A stretch of 64,000 bases of DNA, taken from UBA4582 sp013204195. GTDB lineage: Bacteria; Pseudomonadota; Gammaproteobacteria; Pseudomonadales; Azotimanducaceae. The notes beneath the pieces are model-generated. The model made no database searches. It was not told the origin of the DNA and worked only from the letters and a program-made list of their open reading frames with translations. Of the stretch, positions 1 to 8,229 are shown one piece after another. Numbering within the stretch: the stretch's first letter is position 1; the number at the start of each line of letters is the position of its first letter. Location: positions 53,774 to 117,773 of the forward strand of contig CAWUUH010000014.1 in the NCBI GenBank assembly GCA_963925735.1, in the 5' to 3' direction. Made by a program: the position numbers and the translations under genes.

Positions 1-888
1 TCACTCGTTGTAGGGCACGCCCGCTGAGGAACCCACCGCCTTAAAATACGCTTCAATCCGCGCCAAATGACCATCAACATCAGTCTCACCAGCATTATGG
101 GTCGCAATCGCCATATGAGTCGCGCCCAGACCCCGCCATTTTTCGGCATGGCTCTGCCAGCGTTCTGGCGTTCCACCGGCATACTGCGCTTGGGCAAGAA
201 TGGAGAACTGGTCCCAGGGTTTATTTGCTGCTTCACGCTGCTGCCGCAATGCGGCAATAATTTCAGCCGCGGCAGGGCTCGGGCCCATTAAGGGAATCCA
301 GCCATCGCCCAAGCGCGCGCAACGCCGAATCAGCGCCGGCGCACTGCCACCGAACCAAATAGGCACGGGCTTGGAGGGACGTGGATTGATGCCCGCCTGA
401 TTAATGCGATGATACTTGCCGGTATAATCCAGCACTTCCTCTGACAACAGGGCCCGCAACACCTCTATCTGTTCCGACTGCCGAACACCACGGGTTGAGA
501 AGTCTTCGTTCAGGGCCTCGTACTCAATTTTATTCCAGCCAGTACCCACACCCAAGCGCAACCGGTTATTAGATAAAATGGCAACCTCAGCAACTTGTTT
601 CGCCACCAAAACAGTCTGACGTTGAGGTAAAATCAAGATGGTAGTCACCAGCTCAATAGTCTCAGTGAGTGCCGCGATAAATGCCAGTGTCGTCAGAGGC
701 TCGTGGAAGGCAATATCCTTATCATAGACACCGCGCCAGCCACCCGGCCGATTAGGATCAGCACCCAAAACGTGGTCATAAATTAACAATTGTCGGGCAC
801 CCAGAGCTTCCGCACCCTGAACATAGGCTTTTAGTGCACCGGGATCATTACCGATCTCGTTATGAGGCAAGACCACTCCAAATTCCAT
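1..888 (-). CDS. LLM class flavin-dependent (F420-type) oxidoreductase
   Basis: A 295-residue luciferase-like monooxygenase fold protein, complete at both ends. The N-terminal strand (MEFGVVLPHN), the YDHVLG segment near residue 37, the GVGTGWNKIEYEAL motif near residue 113 and the PIWFGGSAP motif near residue 175 are typical of the TIGR03619-like subfamily that is often named F420-dependent. Whether it uses F420 or FMN cannot be read from the sequence. It is the last gene of a minus-strand run after the MaoC and DSD1-type genes, about 45 nt behind the MaoC stop, so it is probably co-transcribed. The substrate is unknown; an oxidation step on a CoA-linked or hydroxy compound is an inference from the neighbours. 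Confidence 0.85.
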   Translation of the reverse strand: MEFGVVLPHNEIGNDPGALKAYVQGAEALGARQLLIYDHVLGADPNRPGGWRGVYDKDIAFHEPLTTLAFIAALTETIELVTTILILPQRQTVLVAKQVAEVAILSNNRLRLGVGTGWNKIEYEALNEDFSTRGVRQSEQIEVLRALLSEEVLDYTGKYHRINQAGINPRPSKPVPIWFGGSAPALIRRCARLGDGWIPLMGPSPAAAEIIAALRQQREAANKPWDQFSILAQAQYAGGTPERWQSHAEKWRGLGATHMAIATHNAGETDVDGHLARIEAYFKAVGSSAGVPYNE

Positions 889-935
889 CGACTACTCCCC
901 AGGTTACTAATGCAAAAGCACGTGACGGAAAACCG

Positions 936-1934
936 TTAGGCAAAAAGTGCGGCTAGACGCCAATCCAGGACCTTGACCCTATCTTGACGACAGGCAAAGG
1001 TTTCAACGTGCAAGACCGCAAGTCCGGCACCTTGTTTGTTCTCAACAGGTAGCAGTGACTCGATCGTCACCTGCGACTCAAGAACATCCTCTTCGAATAC
1101 CGGCGCCACGTGATCGCAACGGAACCAGCCTAGGATCGTTAGCATTCCGGGCAATGCCCTAGTCAGCTGCGCTGCAGCCATCGCTATAGTGTGCCCACCA
1201 TAGACTAACCGTTGACCGTAAACGCTACGGGTGGCGTCCGTATGGGTCATGGCCATATTCAAGGTCATACGCACAAGCTCCGGCGCCAGAGTCACTGTAT
1301 CTCGAGCCTCTATCTGAATCGTGCTGCCGGCTTTGAGCGCGCTGAAGTGCGGCGCCTTGACTCGCGTTCGAAAGGTTTCAAACTGCCAATCCGGCACTAA
1401 TGCCAGAAGTGCTTCGGGCTCAATGGTGTCCGGCATATTGGCAAAATCATCTTGATGGCCGGTATTAGCATTCGGATCTCGGCAGGGAATCATCGGACAG
1501 CGCCAAAACAACATGACTGTTTCGTCATGCTGGTTCTGAACATGAATTTCGAGCGCAACCATACCCGATGCAGGCCGACCTTCTCGGGACTTGTTCTGGC
1601 GCAAACCTACAACCCGGGTGCTCGTCGTCAGAGTGTCACCAATAAAGACCGGTCGTTGGAGCTTCATTCCGCGGTAGAACAGATTACCCATAACACGCTG
1701 CGAGGGAATGGTACTCTGCCCGATAGCCAGGTTACAGACCAAAGACGGGTTCACCAGTGCTCTGGAATGTCCGGTGACCGATTGCGAGAGGACATGATCA
1801 AGCGGTAAACGTAATCGATCACCAAACAACGCCTGGTGGATAGCGGCGTGCCCCTCTGTAATAGTGACTGCGGGGACATCACTGTAATCGTCCCCGACTT
1901 TAAAATCTTCAAACCAAGGCACTGGTGCTGTCAT
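936..1934 (-). CDS. MaoC family dehydratase (double hot-dog)
   Basis: A 332-residue protein with two hot-dog halves, as in MaoC-like enoyl-CoA or mesaconyl-CoA hydratases. The N-terminal half carries the DYSDVPAVTITEGHAAIHQA region. The C-terminal half carries VYGGHTIAMAAAQL and FRCDHVAPVFEEDVL, the usual acyl-CoA pocket region. The ATG chosen here overlaps the stop of the upstream DSD1-type gene as ATGA, which suggests translational coupling; a TTG codon 30 nt upstream is less likely. Predicted role: reversible hydration of a short-chain enoyl-CoA. The exact substrate is not known. Confidence 0.85.
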   Translation of the reverse strand: MTAPVPWFEDFKVGDDYSDVPAVTITEGHAAIHQALFGDRLRLPLDHVLSQSVTGHSRALVNPSLVCNLAIGQSTIPSQRVMGNLFYRGMKLQRPVFIGDTLTTSTRVVGLRQNKSREGRPASGMVALEIHVQNQHDETVMLFWRCPMIPCRDPNANTGHQDDFANMPDTIEPEALLALVPDWQFETFRTRVKAPHFSALKAGSTIQIEARDTVTLAPELVRMTLNMAMTHTDATRSVYGQRLVYGGHTIAMAAAQLTRALPGMLTILGWFRCDHVAPVFEEDVLESQVTIESLLPVENKQGAGLAVLHVETFACRQDRVKVLDWRLAALFA

Positions 1935-3106
1935 TGTGATTTGCCTCGCGCCGAGATCGGCCAAATTTCTTCCACCAACCCGTTGCGATAAGGATAATAG
2001 AAATCATACAGATTGACAGTTGGATCACAGTGCGGCGTTAACATCGTCATTCTATCGCCGAGTTGAATATCATGAGACGGGTTATTCAAACGCACAATAC
2101 CATGCTCGTCTCCACCCCAATGATATACAACACCCTCTATATCTCGAAACTGCGGTGCCACCGAATCAGAGGCAAAAGATTTATAACCCGCGTCAACGGT
2201 AATCAAGTGCTTCTGAGGTTGACTGATCGCCGTCACCAGAACAAACAGCGACGGCTCGAAAGCGTCGAACAATTCACTGGCTTGACCGCCTATTTCACGG
2301 TACTCAACATCCATAAATGCGTATGAGCCAGCCTGCAGTTCCGTTAGCGCACCGATCCCGGGCTCGATGTCGAAGGTACCGGTACCACCGCCGCTGAACA
2401 CGTCGACGACTATCCCATTCGCCTGGAACAGCGCACGAGTCTCGATACCCGGAGCCAACAATTCGACATACTTGGCCCGACGCTTCTCAAAACCCTTAAT
2501 ATGCATACAATTGCCGATATACATCTGTAGACCAGAAAACTTAAGGTGCGGGCAATCGTTGACAATATAGTGGCCCAGCGACAAGGCCGGATCACCACAG
2601 GCAATACCCGTTCGTCCCATACCTGGGTCCAGGTCAATCAGGACTTTAAGATGCACCCCAGCTTGCTCGGCCGCGGCATTAAATTTTTCGGCGCCGTTGA
2701 TATGGTCAACGACAATGCGTATTTCCGCTGAACGTGTGGCCATCGCAATGACTCGGCCGATTTTGTCCGCCGTGACCACCGGTGAAGTAATCAGAATATT
2801 ATCGACGCCGCCAGCCAGCATGACCTCGGCCTCGCTCACTGTCGCCGCGCAGACGCCCAACGCCCCATTCTCAATTTGTTTGCGGGCGATGATCGGTGAT
2901 TTGTGCATCTTGGTATGACCCCGCAAACCCATACCGTGCTTCTGCAGGTGTTGCTGCATCTTGGCCAGATTGCGTTCGAAGATATCGAGATCTAGCACCA
3001 GCGCTGGGGTGGGCAGACTCGCAATGGGTACCGGCGGATCCAGCCGAATCGGCTCGATGGGCACCTTGCGCAAGGTGTCTTGCATAAATTGCTCTAGTGT
3101 CGTCAT
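1931..3106 (-). CDS. DSD1 family PLP-dependent enzyme (D-threonine aldolase / D-serine dehydratase-like)
   Basis: A 391-residue alanine-racemase-fold protein. The N-terminal barrel holds the PLP lysine in the GHTKMHKSP segment near residue 63. The C-terminal beta domain has MLTPHCDPTVNLYD, and its H-x-D pair matches the metal ligands known in D-threonine aldolases. It is therefore likely a metal- and PLP-dependent enzyme acting on a D-beta-hydroxy amino acid, either cleaving it (aldolase) or dehydrating it. It is the first gene of the operon with the MaoC and LLM genes and lies about 60 nt after the CDF stop, so it could share the slyD/CDF transcript. The choice between aldolase and dehydratase is open. 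Confidence 0.83.
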   Translation of the reverse strand: MTTLEQFMQDTLRKVPIEPIRLDPPVPIASLPTPALVLDLDIFERNLAKMQQHLQKHGMGLRGHTKMHKSPIIARKQIENGALGVCAATVSEAEVMLAGGVDNILITSPVVTADKIGRVIAMATRSAEIRIVVDHINGAEKFNAAAEQAGVHLKVLIDLDPGMGRTGIACGDPALSLGHYIVNDCPHLKFSGLQMYIGNCMHIKGFEKRRAKYVELLAPGIETRALFQANGIVVDVFSGGGTGTFDIEPGIGALTELQAGSYAFMDVEYREIGGQASELFDAFEPSLFVLVTAISQPQKHLITVDAGYKSFASDSVAPQFRDIEGVVYHWGGDEHGIVRLNNPSHDIQLGDRMTMLTPHCDPTVNLYDFYYPYRNGLVEEIWPISARGKSQ

Positions 3107-3168
3107 CGTCGCTTCCCACCGCTTAAAGCTTGTAAAGTCATCTCAGTGTACATGAATTATCTCGACGA

Positions 3169-4134
3169 TTAATCGCAGTGGATATTGGCGCACATTAAAT
3201 CTTTTTCGGCTTGGAGTGTTACATGATGAATATTAAAACGCGCGCGCAGGTCGGCGCTGATTCGGGCGTAGTTTTCCGAATCTTCCCACAGCGTGTTTTC
3301 AGGCATCACTAAATGCGCGGTCAAACTGTTTTCCTGGGTGCTCATGGCCCAGATATGCAGATCATGGACCTCGTTCACGCCGTCTATGCGGCCAAGAAAC
3401 TGCCGCACCGCATCGATATCGATACCTTGTGGCACTGCATCCAGTATCAGGTTGACCGAATCCCGCAACAATCCCCAGGTGCCAGCTAAAATCACAGCAA
3501 CAATTAGCAACCCGATCAGTGGGTCAACCCATTGCCAGCCGGTATATAACACGACAATGGCGGCAACGACCACGCCCGCAGAAATGAGCGCATCGTAGGC
3601 CAGATGCAGAAAGGCGCCGCGGGTATTCAGATCACTGCGACTGCCTCGCATAAACAACATCGCAGTGCCGGCATTGACAAAAATACCAATAGAAGCGACC
3701 ACCATAACGGTGATTTCATGCATCGGCGTTGGGGAGAGAAATTTTTGGATGGATTCGTAAGCAATAAAACCCGCGACAAATACCAGCACAACTGCATTGA
3801 TGATGGCCGCCAGAATCGTCGTTCGGCGAAACCCATAGCTATATAGCTGACTAGATTTTTGGGTGGTCAGGTAAGCAGCACCCCAAGCCAATAAAAGCCC
3901 CAAGACGTCTGATAAATTATGTCCTGCGTCACCTAAAAGACTCACCGAACTGGTCATCACACCATAGAAGGCTTCGAGCAAAGTGAAGGCGAGATTGGCA
4001 GATATCGCAATGACAAAACTGACATTGAGATTGCTGAAGTCAACCTCATGACTGTGGTCATGTCCATGGCTATGGTCATGGCTATGGCTGCCACTATGAC
4101 TATGCTCGCCCCCCATACCGCTCATTTCAGACAC
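3169..4134 (-). CDS. Cation diffusion facilitator, His-rich N terminus (CzcD/ZitB-type Zn exporter)
   Basis: A 321-residue inner-membrane metal/H+ antiporter of the CDF family. A histidine-rich cytoplasmic N terminus (about residues 8-30, repeated HSH/HDHSHGH) precedes six predicted membrane segments. The metal-site motifs HNLSDVLG (TM2, near residue 77) and YDALISAG (TM5) and a C-terminal cytoplasmic domain are present. It follows slyD with a gap of only 3 nt. SlyD is itself a metal-binding chaperone with a His-containing tail, which suggests joint handling of Zn, Ni or Co. Zinc is the most likely substrate by family. Confidence 0.9.
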   Translation of the reverse strand: MSEMSGMGGEHSHSGSHSHDHSHGHDHSHEVDFSNLNVSFVIAISANLAFTLLEAFYGVMTSSVSLLGDAGHNLSDVLGLLLAWGAAYLTTQKSSQLYSYGFRRTTILAAIINAVVLVFVAGFIAYESIQKFLSPTPMHEITVMVVASIGIFVNAGTAMLFMRGSRSDLNTRGAFLHLAYDALISAGVVVAAIVVLYTGWQWVDPLIGLLIVAVILAGTWGLLRDSVNLILDAVPQGIDIDAVRQFLGRIDGVNEVHDLHIWAMSTQENSLTAHLVMPENTLWEDSENYARISADLRARFNIHHVTLQAEKDLMCANIHCD

Positions 4135-4137
4135 GCC

Positions 4138-4602
4138 TCAATGTGCATGCCCATGATCCAATTCCTCTTCCGTCGCGGCTCTGATGGCCTCAATGGTCAC
4201 ATCGAAATGAAGAATTTCACCTGCCAACGGATGGTTTGCATCAATCGTCACGACGTCTTCCGCGACTGAGACAACCTTAACCGATTGCTCTTGGCCATCC
4301 TCACCGCCAGTTTGGAATTGCATCCCTGCCTCGACCTTTTCAACCCCTTCAAAAGCACTCAGCGGTACCGCTTGAATTAAGTCTGCATTCACCGGCCCAT
4401 AGGCTTCATTCGGCTGAATGTCCACGGACAGTGTATCACCAACGCCACGCCCGTCGAGGGCCTTCTCAAGACCTGGGATCAGCCCGCCAGTGCCGTGTAA
4501 GTAGGTCAATGGATCCATCTCGAGTGACGAGTCCAGCACCTCACCACCGACATTAGTCAGCTCATAATGAATACTGACGACGGCGTTCGCGACTATCTTC
4601 AT
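4138..4602 (-). CDS. slyD: FKBP-type peptidyl-prolyl isomerase SlyD
   Basis: A 154-residue cytoplasmic prolyl isomerase and chaperone. The split FKBP domain is recognisable by YLHGTGGLIPGLEKAL near residue 35 and by NEAYGPVN. The insert-in-flap chaperone domain (about residues 70-125) contains DANHPLAGEILHFDV. The C terminus is a short DHGHAH tail, much shorter than the long His/Cys-rich tail of E. coli SlyD. It is the promoter-proximal gene of a pair with the downstream zinc exporter. The upstream 200 nt hold no gene. Confidence 0.93.
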   Translation of the reverse strand: MKIVANAVVSIHYELTNVGGEVLDSSLEMDPLTYLHGTGGLIPGLEKALDGRGVGDTLSVDIQPNEAYGPVNADLIQAVPLSAFEGVEKVEAGMQFQTGGEDGQEQSVKVVSVAEDVVTIDANHPLAGEILHFDVTIEAIRAATEEELDHGHAH

Positions 4603-4800
4603 GGTATCTCCAAGTGCAAATGAGTTTGTATGGGGGCAGCGGCAATGTCGGCATTCAAAAAACTCATCCCAGCCTGTTCTTGCTCGCCCAACAAGCTTCA
4701 GCAGTGTTGTGCCCGCCGTCTAGCTTAGCCGATCCAGCATTAAATCTCGAATCCAGCACTCACCTCCCGTAAGCAGCAAAAGTGCGCAGCGAAGTGGATT

Positions 4801-5439
4801 TCACGGTGAAAGACGCTCAATTATCCAGGCATCATTCGTGCCTTGTGAATATCTGAAACGATCATGTAAACGATTCTCCCCGCCTTGCCAGAATTCCCAG
4901 GCCGTGGGTGCAATATAGAAGCCACCCCAAAACTCGGGCATAGGAATCTCCTGCCCTTTAAATCGCTCACTGGCAGCCTCGAAGTCAGCATCAAGAACCG
5001 CGCGGGACTCGATTGGCTGGCTTTGCGCTGACGTCCAGGCAGCCAATTGGCTCTCTCTGGGACGAGAGTGAAAGTAAGCTTGTGCGTCTTCCACCGCCAC
5101 GGACGTCACGGTACCCATGACACTAACTTGGCGATCCAATGCCAGCCAAGGAAACAGCACGCTGACCCGAGTATTCGTCGCCATCTCACGAGCCTTGGTA
5201 CTGTTTAGGTTCGTAAAAAATGTCAGACCCTGCTGACCAATACCTTTTAACAAAACCGTTCTCTGCCGAGGTTGCCCCGCTGCGTCAACGGTAGCCAACA
5301 CCATCGCGGTGGCATCATTTATCCCTGCCGTCTGCGCCTGCTGCATCCACATATCAAATTGTGCGTATGGGGACTCGAGCAACCCCGCCCTATTCAACCT
5401 GCCGTAGCGATACTCGCGACGTTCATCTTTGAGACTCAT
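4801..5439 (-). CDS. pdxH: Pyridoxamine 5'-phosphate oxidase
   Basis: A 212-residue FMN enzyme that oxidises PNP and PMP to pyridoxal 5'-phosphate, the last step of PLP synthesis and salvage. Typical family segments are MVLATVDAAGQPRQRTVLLKG (FMN-binding strand), SRPRESQLAAW (substrate/phosphate-binding region) and the C-terminal WEFWQGGENRLHDRFRY. The length matches E. coli PdxH (218 aa). It starts 4 nt after the stop of the upstream flavoprotein gene, so the two form a transcription unit. PLP produced here would supply the PLP enzymes in the window (DSD1, HisC, SelA, threonine dehydratase), though this is only a general link. Confidence 0.95.
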   Translation of the reverse strand: MSLKDERREYRYGRLNRAGLLESPYAQFDMWMQQAQTAGINDATAMVLATVDAAGQPRQRTVLLKGIGQQGLTFFTNLNSTKAREMATNTRVSVLFPWLALDRQVSVMGTVTSVAVEDAQAYFHSRPRESQLAAWTSAQSQPIESRAVLDADFEAASERFKGQEIPMPEFWGGFYIAPTAWEFWQGGENRLHDRFRYSQGTNDAWIIERLSP

Positions 5440-5443
5440 AATT

Positions 5444-6556
5444 TTAGTATCCTAGAATATCAGTATGTACATAATCGGCTATTGCCAGGGCGGCCGTCAG
5501 GCCAGGCGACTCAATACCGAACAGGTTAACGAGCCCAATCAGGCCATGCACACTCGGCCCCTGAATCACAAAATCTGCAGGCTGACCGCCCGGAGCCTGT
5601 AGCTTTGGTCGAATACCGGCATAATCGGGCACCAACCTGGCCTTTTCGATTTGCGGATAATAACGTCGAATAGCCTGAAAGTAATCCTCTCGGCGAGCTT
5701 CCGGCACACTGTAGTCTGCCTCGTCAACATACTCCACATTCGGTCCAAATTTAACCCGCCCACCCAGATCTAATGTGGCATGAACGCCGAGCCCGGCGCC
5801 AGATGCCTCAGGCACCGGGTAAATTAGATGTTTGAAAGGATGTTTACCCTTCAGGCTGAAATAGAGACCTTTACAGAGATACAGCGGCGGGATGTGGACG
5901 GGGTCAAGCCCTTTGCAGCTTCCCGCCAAGACCTGCGCACCCAAGCCGGCCGCATTAATAACTGATCGACAGCCAAACCGATATTCCGCGCCGTCCGCCT
6001 GGCAAAGCACAACAAAGCCACCGTCCACTGCTTCAATAGCCTCGACTCGAGTCGAACCGACAAAGCTGCCACCTCTTTGCTCCAAATCCGCCAGCAAACT
6101 CTGCATCAAATCATGGGCGCTAACAATACCCGTTAATGGCGAAAACAGTGCCATGCTGGCTCGAATATGCGCTTGAGCATCGGTAACCTGTGAGCCAGAC
6201 CAGATGGATAGATTGACACCATTCACACTGGCCAAATCTTGGATATTCAACAGGGCAGCCTCCTCCGTGACGTCGGCTGCGACGATCAATTTACCGCAGC
6301 GCTGATGAGCCACACCATGAGACTGGCAATACTCGTAAAGCTGACGGCCGCCCTCGACGCAAAGCCTTGCCTTCAGTGAATCCGCTGGATAGTAAATACC
6401 AGCATGAATCACCTCGCTATTACGACTACTGATACCCTGCCCGATCGAAGCCGCTTGATCGACAACCAGTACGTCCGGGACGGCAGCAGCCAACGCCCTG
6501 GCAATTGCCAGGCCAATAACGCCACCACCAATGACACAAGTATCCACAAAATCCAT
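5444..6556 (-). CDS. FAD-dependent oxidoreductase, L-2-hydroxyglutarate oxidase-like
   Basis: A 370-residue DAO-fold flavoprotein. The Rossmann motif CVIGGGVIGLAIARAL starts at residue 7, and the SSRNSEVIHAGIYYP segment (near residue 44) is characteristic of the LhgO/L2HGDH group. The C terminus has PDYAGIRPKL and GLVNLFGIESPGLTA, also shared by that group. Likely reaction: oxidation of L-2-hydroxyglutarate or a related 2-hydroxy acid, with electrons passed to quinone. The ATG used here sits at the conserved start; a GTG 42 nt upstream would overlap the divergent gene region. It is followed by pdxH after 4 nt. Confidence 0.85.
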   Translation of the reverse strand: MDFVDTCVIGGGVIGLAIARALAAAVPDVLVVDQAASIGQGISSRNSEVIHAGIYYPADSLKARLCVEGGRQLYEYCQSHGVAHQRCGKLIVAADVTEEAALLNIQDLASVNGVNLSIWSGSQVTDAQAHIRASMALFSPLTGIVSAHDLMQSLLADLEQRGGSFVGSTRVEAIEAVDGGFVVLCQADGAEYRFGCRSVINAAGLGAQVLAGSCKGLDPVHIPPLYLCKGLYFSLKGKHPFKHLIYPVPEASGAGLGVHATLDLGGRVKFGPNVEYVDEADYSVPEARREDYFQAIRRYYPQIEKARLVPDYAGIRPKLQAPGGQPADFVIQGPSVHGLIGLVNLFGIESPGLTAALAIADYVHTDILGY

Positions 6557-6643
6557 ACCGCCAATCGCTCTCGCTAAAAATTGATTCGATATCGGCACCG
6601 CGCTTTGCTACCCTACACGGTGCATTCTCAGCCGTTAAAACCC

Positions 6644-7825
6644 ATGCCAGCAGTCAGTGACAGCACCAAGCCCGACAACACTTCACGGGAAGATTATCAG
6701 ATCGCAACCCATCGCTTGCTGATTCTCAGCGGTGTGATCGATTTCGGCCTCGGTGCGCTCAAGGTGGGCGTCGGTATTGTAGCGAACTCTCACGCGTTAA
6801 TCGCCGATGGCATCCACTCCTTTTCTGATCTGGCGACGGATATCATGGTCTGGTTTTTCAACCGTATTGGCGTCATGGCACCGGATGATGACCATCCCTA
6901 CGGACATGCAAGATTCGAGACCTTTGGCACACTGATTCTTGGCGCGCTATTGATCCTGGTCGCAGGTGTCCTGATCTACGACAGCATTGTACGGTTGATG
7001 GATATCACGGCGGTCCAGTTACCTGCCTGGCCGGCACTATTGGTCGCATTGGCGTCGATCCTGGCAAAAGAATGGCTCTATCGCGTCACCGCCCGACTAG
7101 GAACCAACAGTCGCTCGAAATTGATGTTGGCCAATGCTTGGCATCATCGCAGCGACGCTCTTTCTTCTGTCATCGTCTTGGTCGGGGTCGGGGGAGCCAT
7201 GTTGGGCTTCTCTTGGTTAGAAATGCTCGCCGCCATCGGCGTATCTTTGATGATTGCCCAAATCGGCTGGAAGCTGGTTCGACAAAGCGTTGAGGAACTG
7301 GTGGATACGGCCGTCGCTGAGTCCTACGTGCAGGACATTCAAAAGAGTATCGAGGAGGTTGAGGGCGTTCGCGGCGTACATAGCCTGCGAACCCGTAGAA
7401 TGGGGCCTGACGTACTCGCTGACATCCATTTACAGGTTAACCCTGCCATCAGTGTGTCAGAAGGCCACCATATCGGCGAATGGGTGACTCGAGCATTGCT
7501 CGAGGAGTTCTCCGAGTTGACGGACGTCATCGTCCATATTGACGCCGAGGACGACGAGCTTCTTGAAACCCGCGACGCAGCCAGCATTCCACCGTTACGG
7601 CGAGAAATTCGCACCGCTCTCACGGAAGCCTGGAGTGACGAGGTGACACCCGAGGAAATCCGAAAGATGATCCTGCATTATCTGAATCACCGGGTTGATG
7701 TAGAGCTGCACCTGAACAAAGATCGGTTCACCGACAGTGCAACTGCTGGACAATTGCAAAATCGCCTCGAAATGCTCGCCACCCACCTACCTTGGGTAAA
7801 CCACGTTACCGTCTGGTATGGCTAA
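6644..7825 (+). CDS. Cation diffusion facilitator transporter with duplicated C-terminal domain
   Basis: A 393-residue CDF transporter, about 90 residues longer than FieF-type members. The membrane part has the DGIHSFSDLATD motif (TM2), the DDDHPYGHARFET loop motif that is typical of the iron/manganese/zinc FieF-like group, and HHRSDALSS (TM5). After the first cytoplasmic ferredoxin-like domain (ending near DVIVHIDAEDDE, about residue 305) there is a second domain of similar pattern that ends in WVNHVTVWYG. The ATG was chosen over an in-frame TTG 63 nt upstream. Its stop overlaps the stop of the convergent SOS-box gene by 3 nt. Metal specificity is not certain. Confidence 0.88.
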   Translation: MPAVSDSTKPDNTSREDYQIATHRLLILSGVIDFGLGALKVGVGIVANSHALIADGIHSFSDLATDIMVWFFNRIGVMAPDDDHPYGHARFETFGTLILGALLILVAGVLIYDSIVRLMDITAVQLPAWPALLVALASILAKEWLYRVTARLGTNSRSKLMLANAWHHRSDALSSVIVLVGVGGAMLGFSWLEMLAAIGVSLMIAQIGWKLVRQSVEELVDTAVAESYVQDIQKSIEEVEGVRGVHSLRTRRMGPDVLADIHLQVNPAISVSEGHHIGEWVTRALLEEFSELTDVIVHIDAEDDELLETRDAASIPPLRREIRTALTEAWSDEVTPEEIRKMILHYLNHRVDVELHLNKDRFTDSATAGQLQNRLEMLATHLPWVNHVTVWYG

Positions 7826-8154
7826 AACCCCAGGGAATATTGCTGTACCTGCGCTGAAACCGGCGGCACATTCCGCGCCAGCCCCTCAGGGCCGGCAGTA
7901 GCCCGGATAGCATAGTCCGCTGCGGTAACCGGTGCTGTTAGCTGAAAATCGCTAACCACCTTACCATTCCGGCCTCCTTCAGACGATAACATGCGCAGCA
8001 GATGGTGGCAGACCACCCGCCCGTGCCGACTTTTTTGACGAGTCACCGCCATCCCTTTGGCTGCCCGCATCGCCAATTGGCTATGCAGACGGCCTGCTGG
8101 CGACAGCCGTTCTGAAAGTTCCTGTTCAACTCGATACTGAAAATTGATATTCAT
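7822..8154 (-). CDS. Unknown 110-residue protein under LexA-type control
   Basis: No family was recognised. The protein is basic, rich in Arg, Ala and Ser, and has no clear signal peptide or membrane span. It begins MNINFQYRVEQELSERL and ends QQYSLGF. Support for a real gene is strong from its control region: a GGAGG ribosome site 6 nt before the ATG, a near-consensus sigma-70 promoter, and two LexA boxes over that promoter. It is convergent with the CDF gene (stops overlap) and lies downstream of clpB on the same strand. A function as an SOS effector, for example a division inhibitor, is inference from the operator layout only; it does not resemble SulA. Confidence 0.72.
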   Translation of the reverse strand: MNINFQYRVEQELSERLSPAGRLHSQLAMRAAKGMAVTRQKSRHGRVVCHHLLRMLSSEGGRNGKVVSDFQLTAPVTAADYAIRATAGPEGLARNVPPVSAQVQQYSLGF

Positions 8155-8170
8155 TATCAGCCTCCGTGAC

Positions 8171-8190
8171 TACTGTACGAATACACAGCA
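8171..8190. promoter_or_regulatory. Second LexA (SOS) box, at the transcription start
   Basis: CTGT-N8-ACAG with flanks TA/CA, centred 26 bp from the first box and covering the predicted start of transcription. Tandem LexA operators are known from tightly repressed SOS genes such as colicin genes. Confidence 0.72.
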
Positions 8191-8192
8191 TT

Positions 8193-8221
8193 AATATACT
8201 GTTTACTTATACAGTAGTCAA
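8193..8221 (-). promoter_or_regulatory. Sigma-70 promoter of the SOS-box gene
   Basis: On the minus strand, TTGACT (8221-8216) and TATATT (8198-8193) are separated by 17 nt, the optimal spacing. Transcription would start near 8186, about 30 nt before the ATG of the 110-residue gene. One LexA box fills the spacer and the other covers the start site. Confidence 0.75.
8197..8216. promoter_or_regulatory. LexA (SOS) box, promoter spacer
   Basis: TACTGT-N8-ACAGTA, a complete match to the gammaproteobacterial LexA operator half-sites including the flanking TA pairs. It lies exactly between the -35 and -10 elements, so bound LexA would block RNA polymerase. Confidence 0.85.
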
Positions 8222-8229
8222 CTGTCTTA

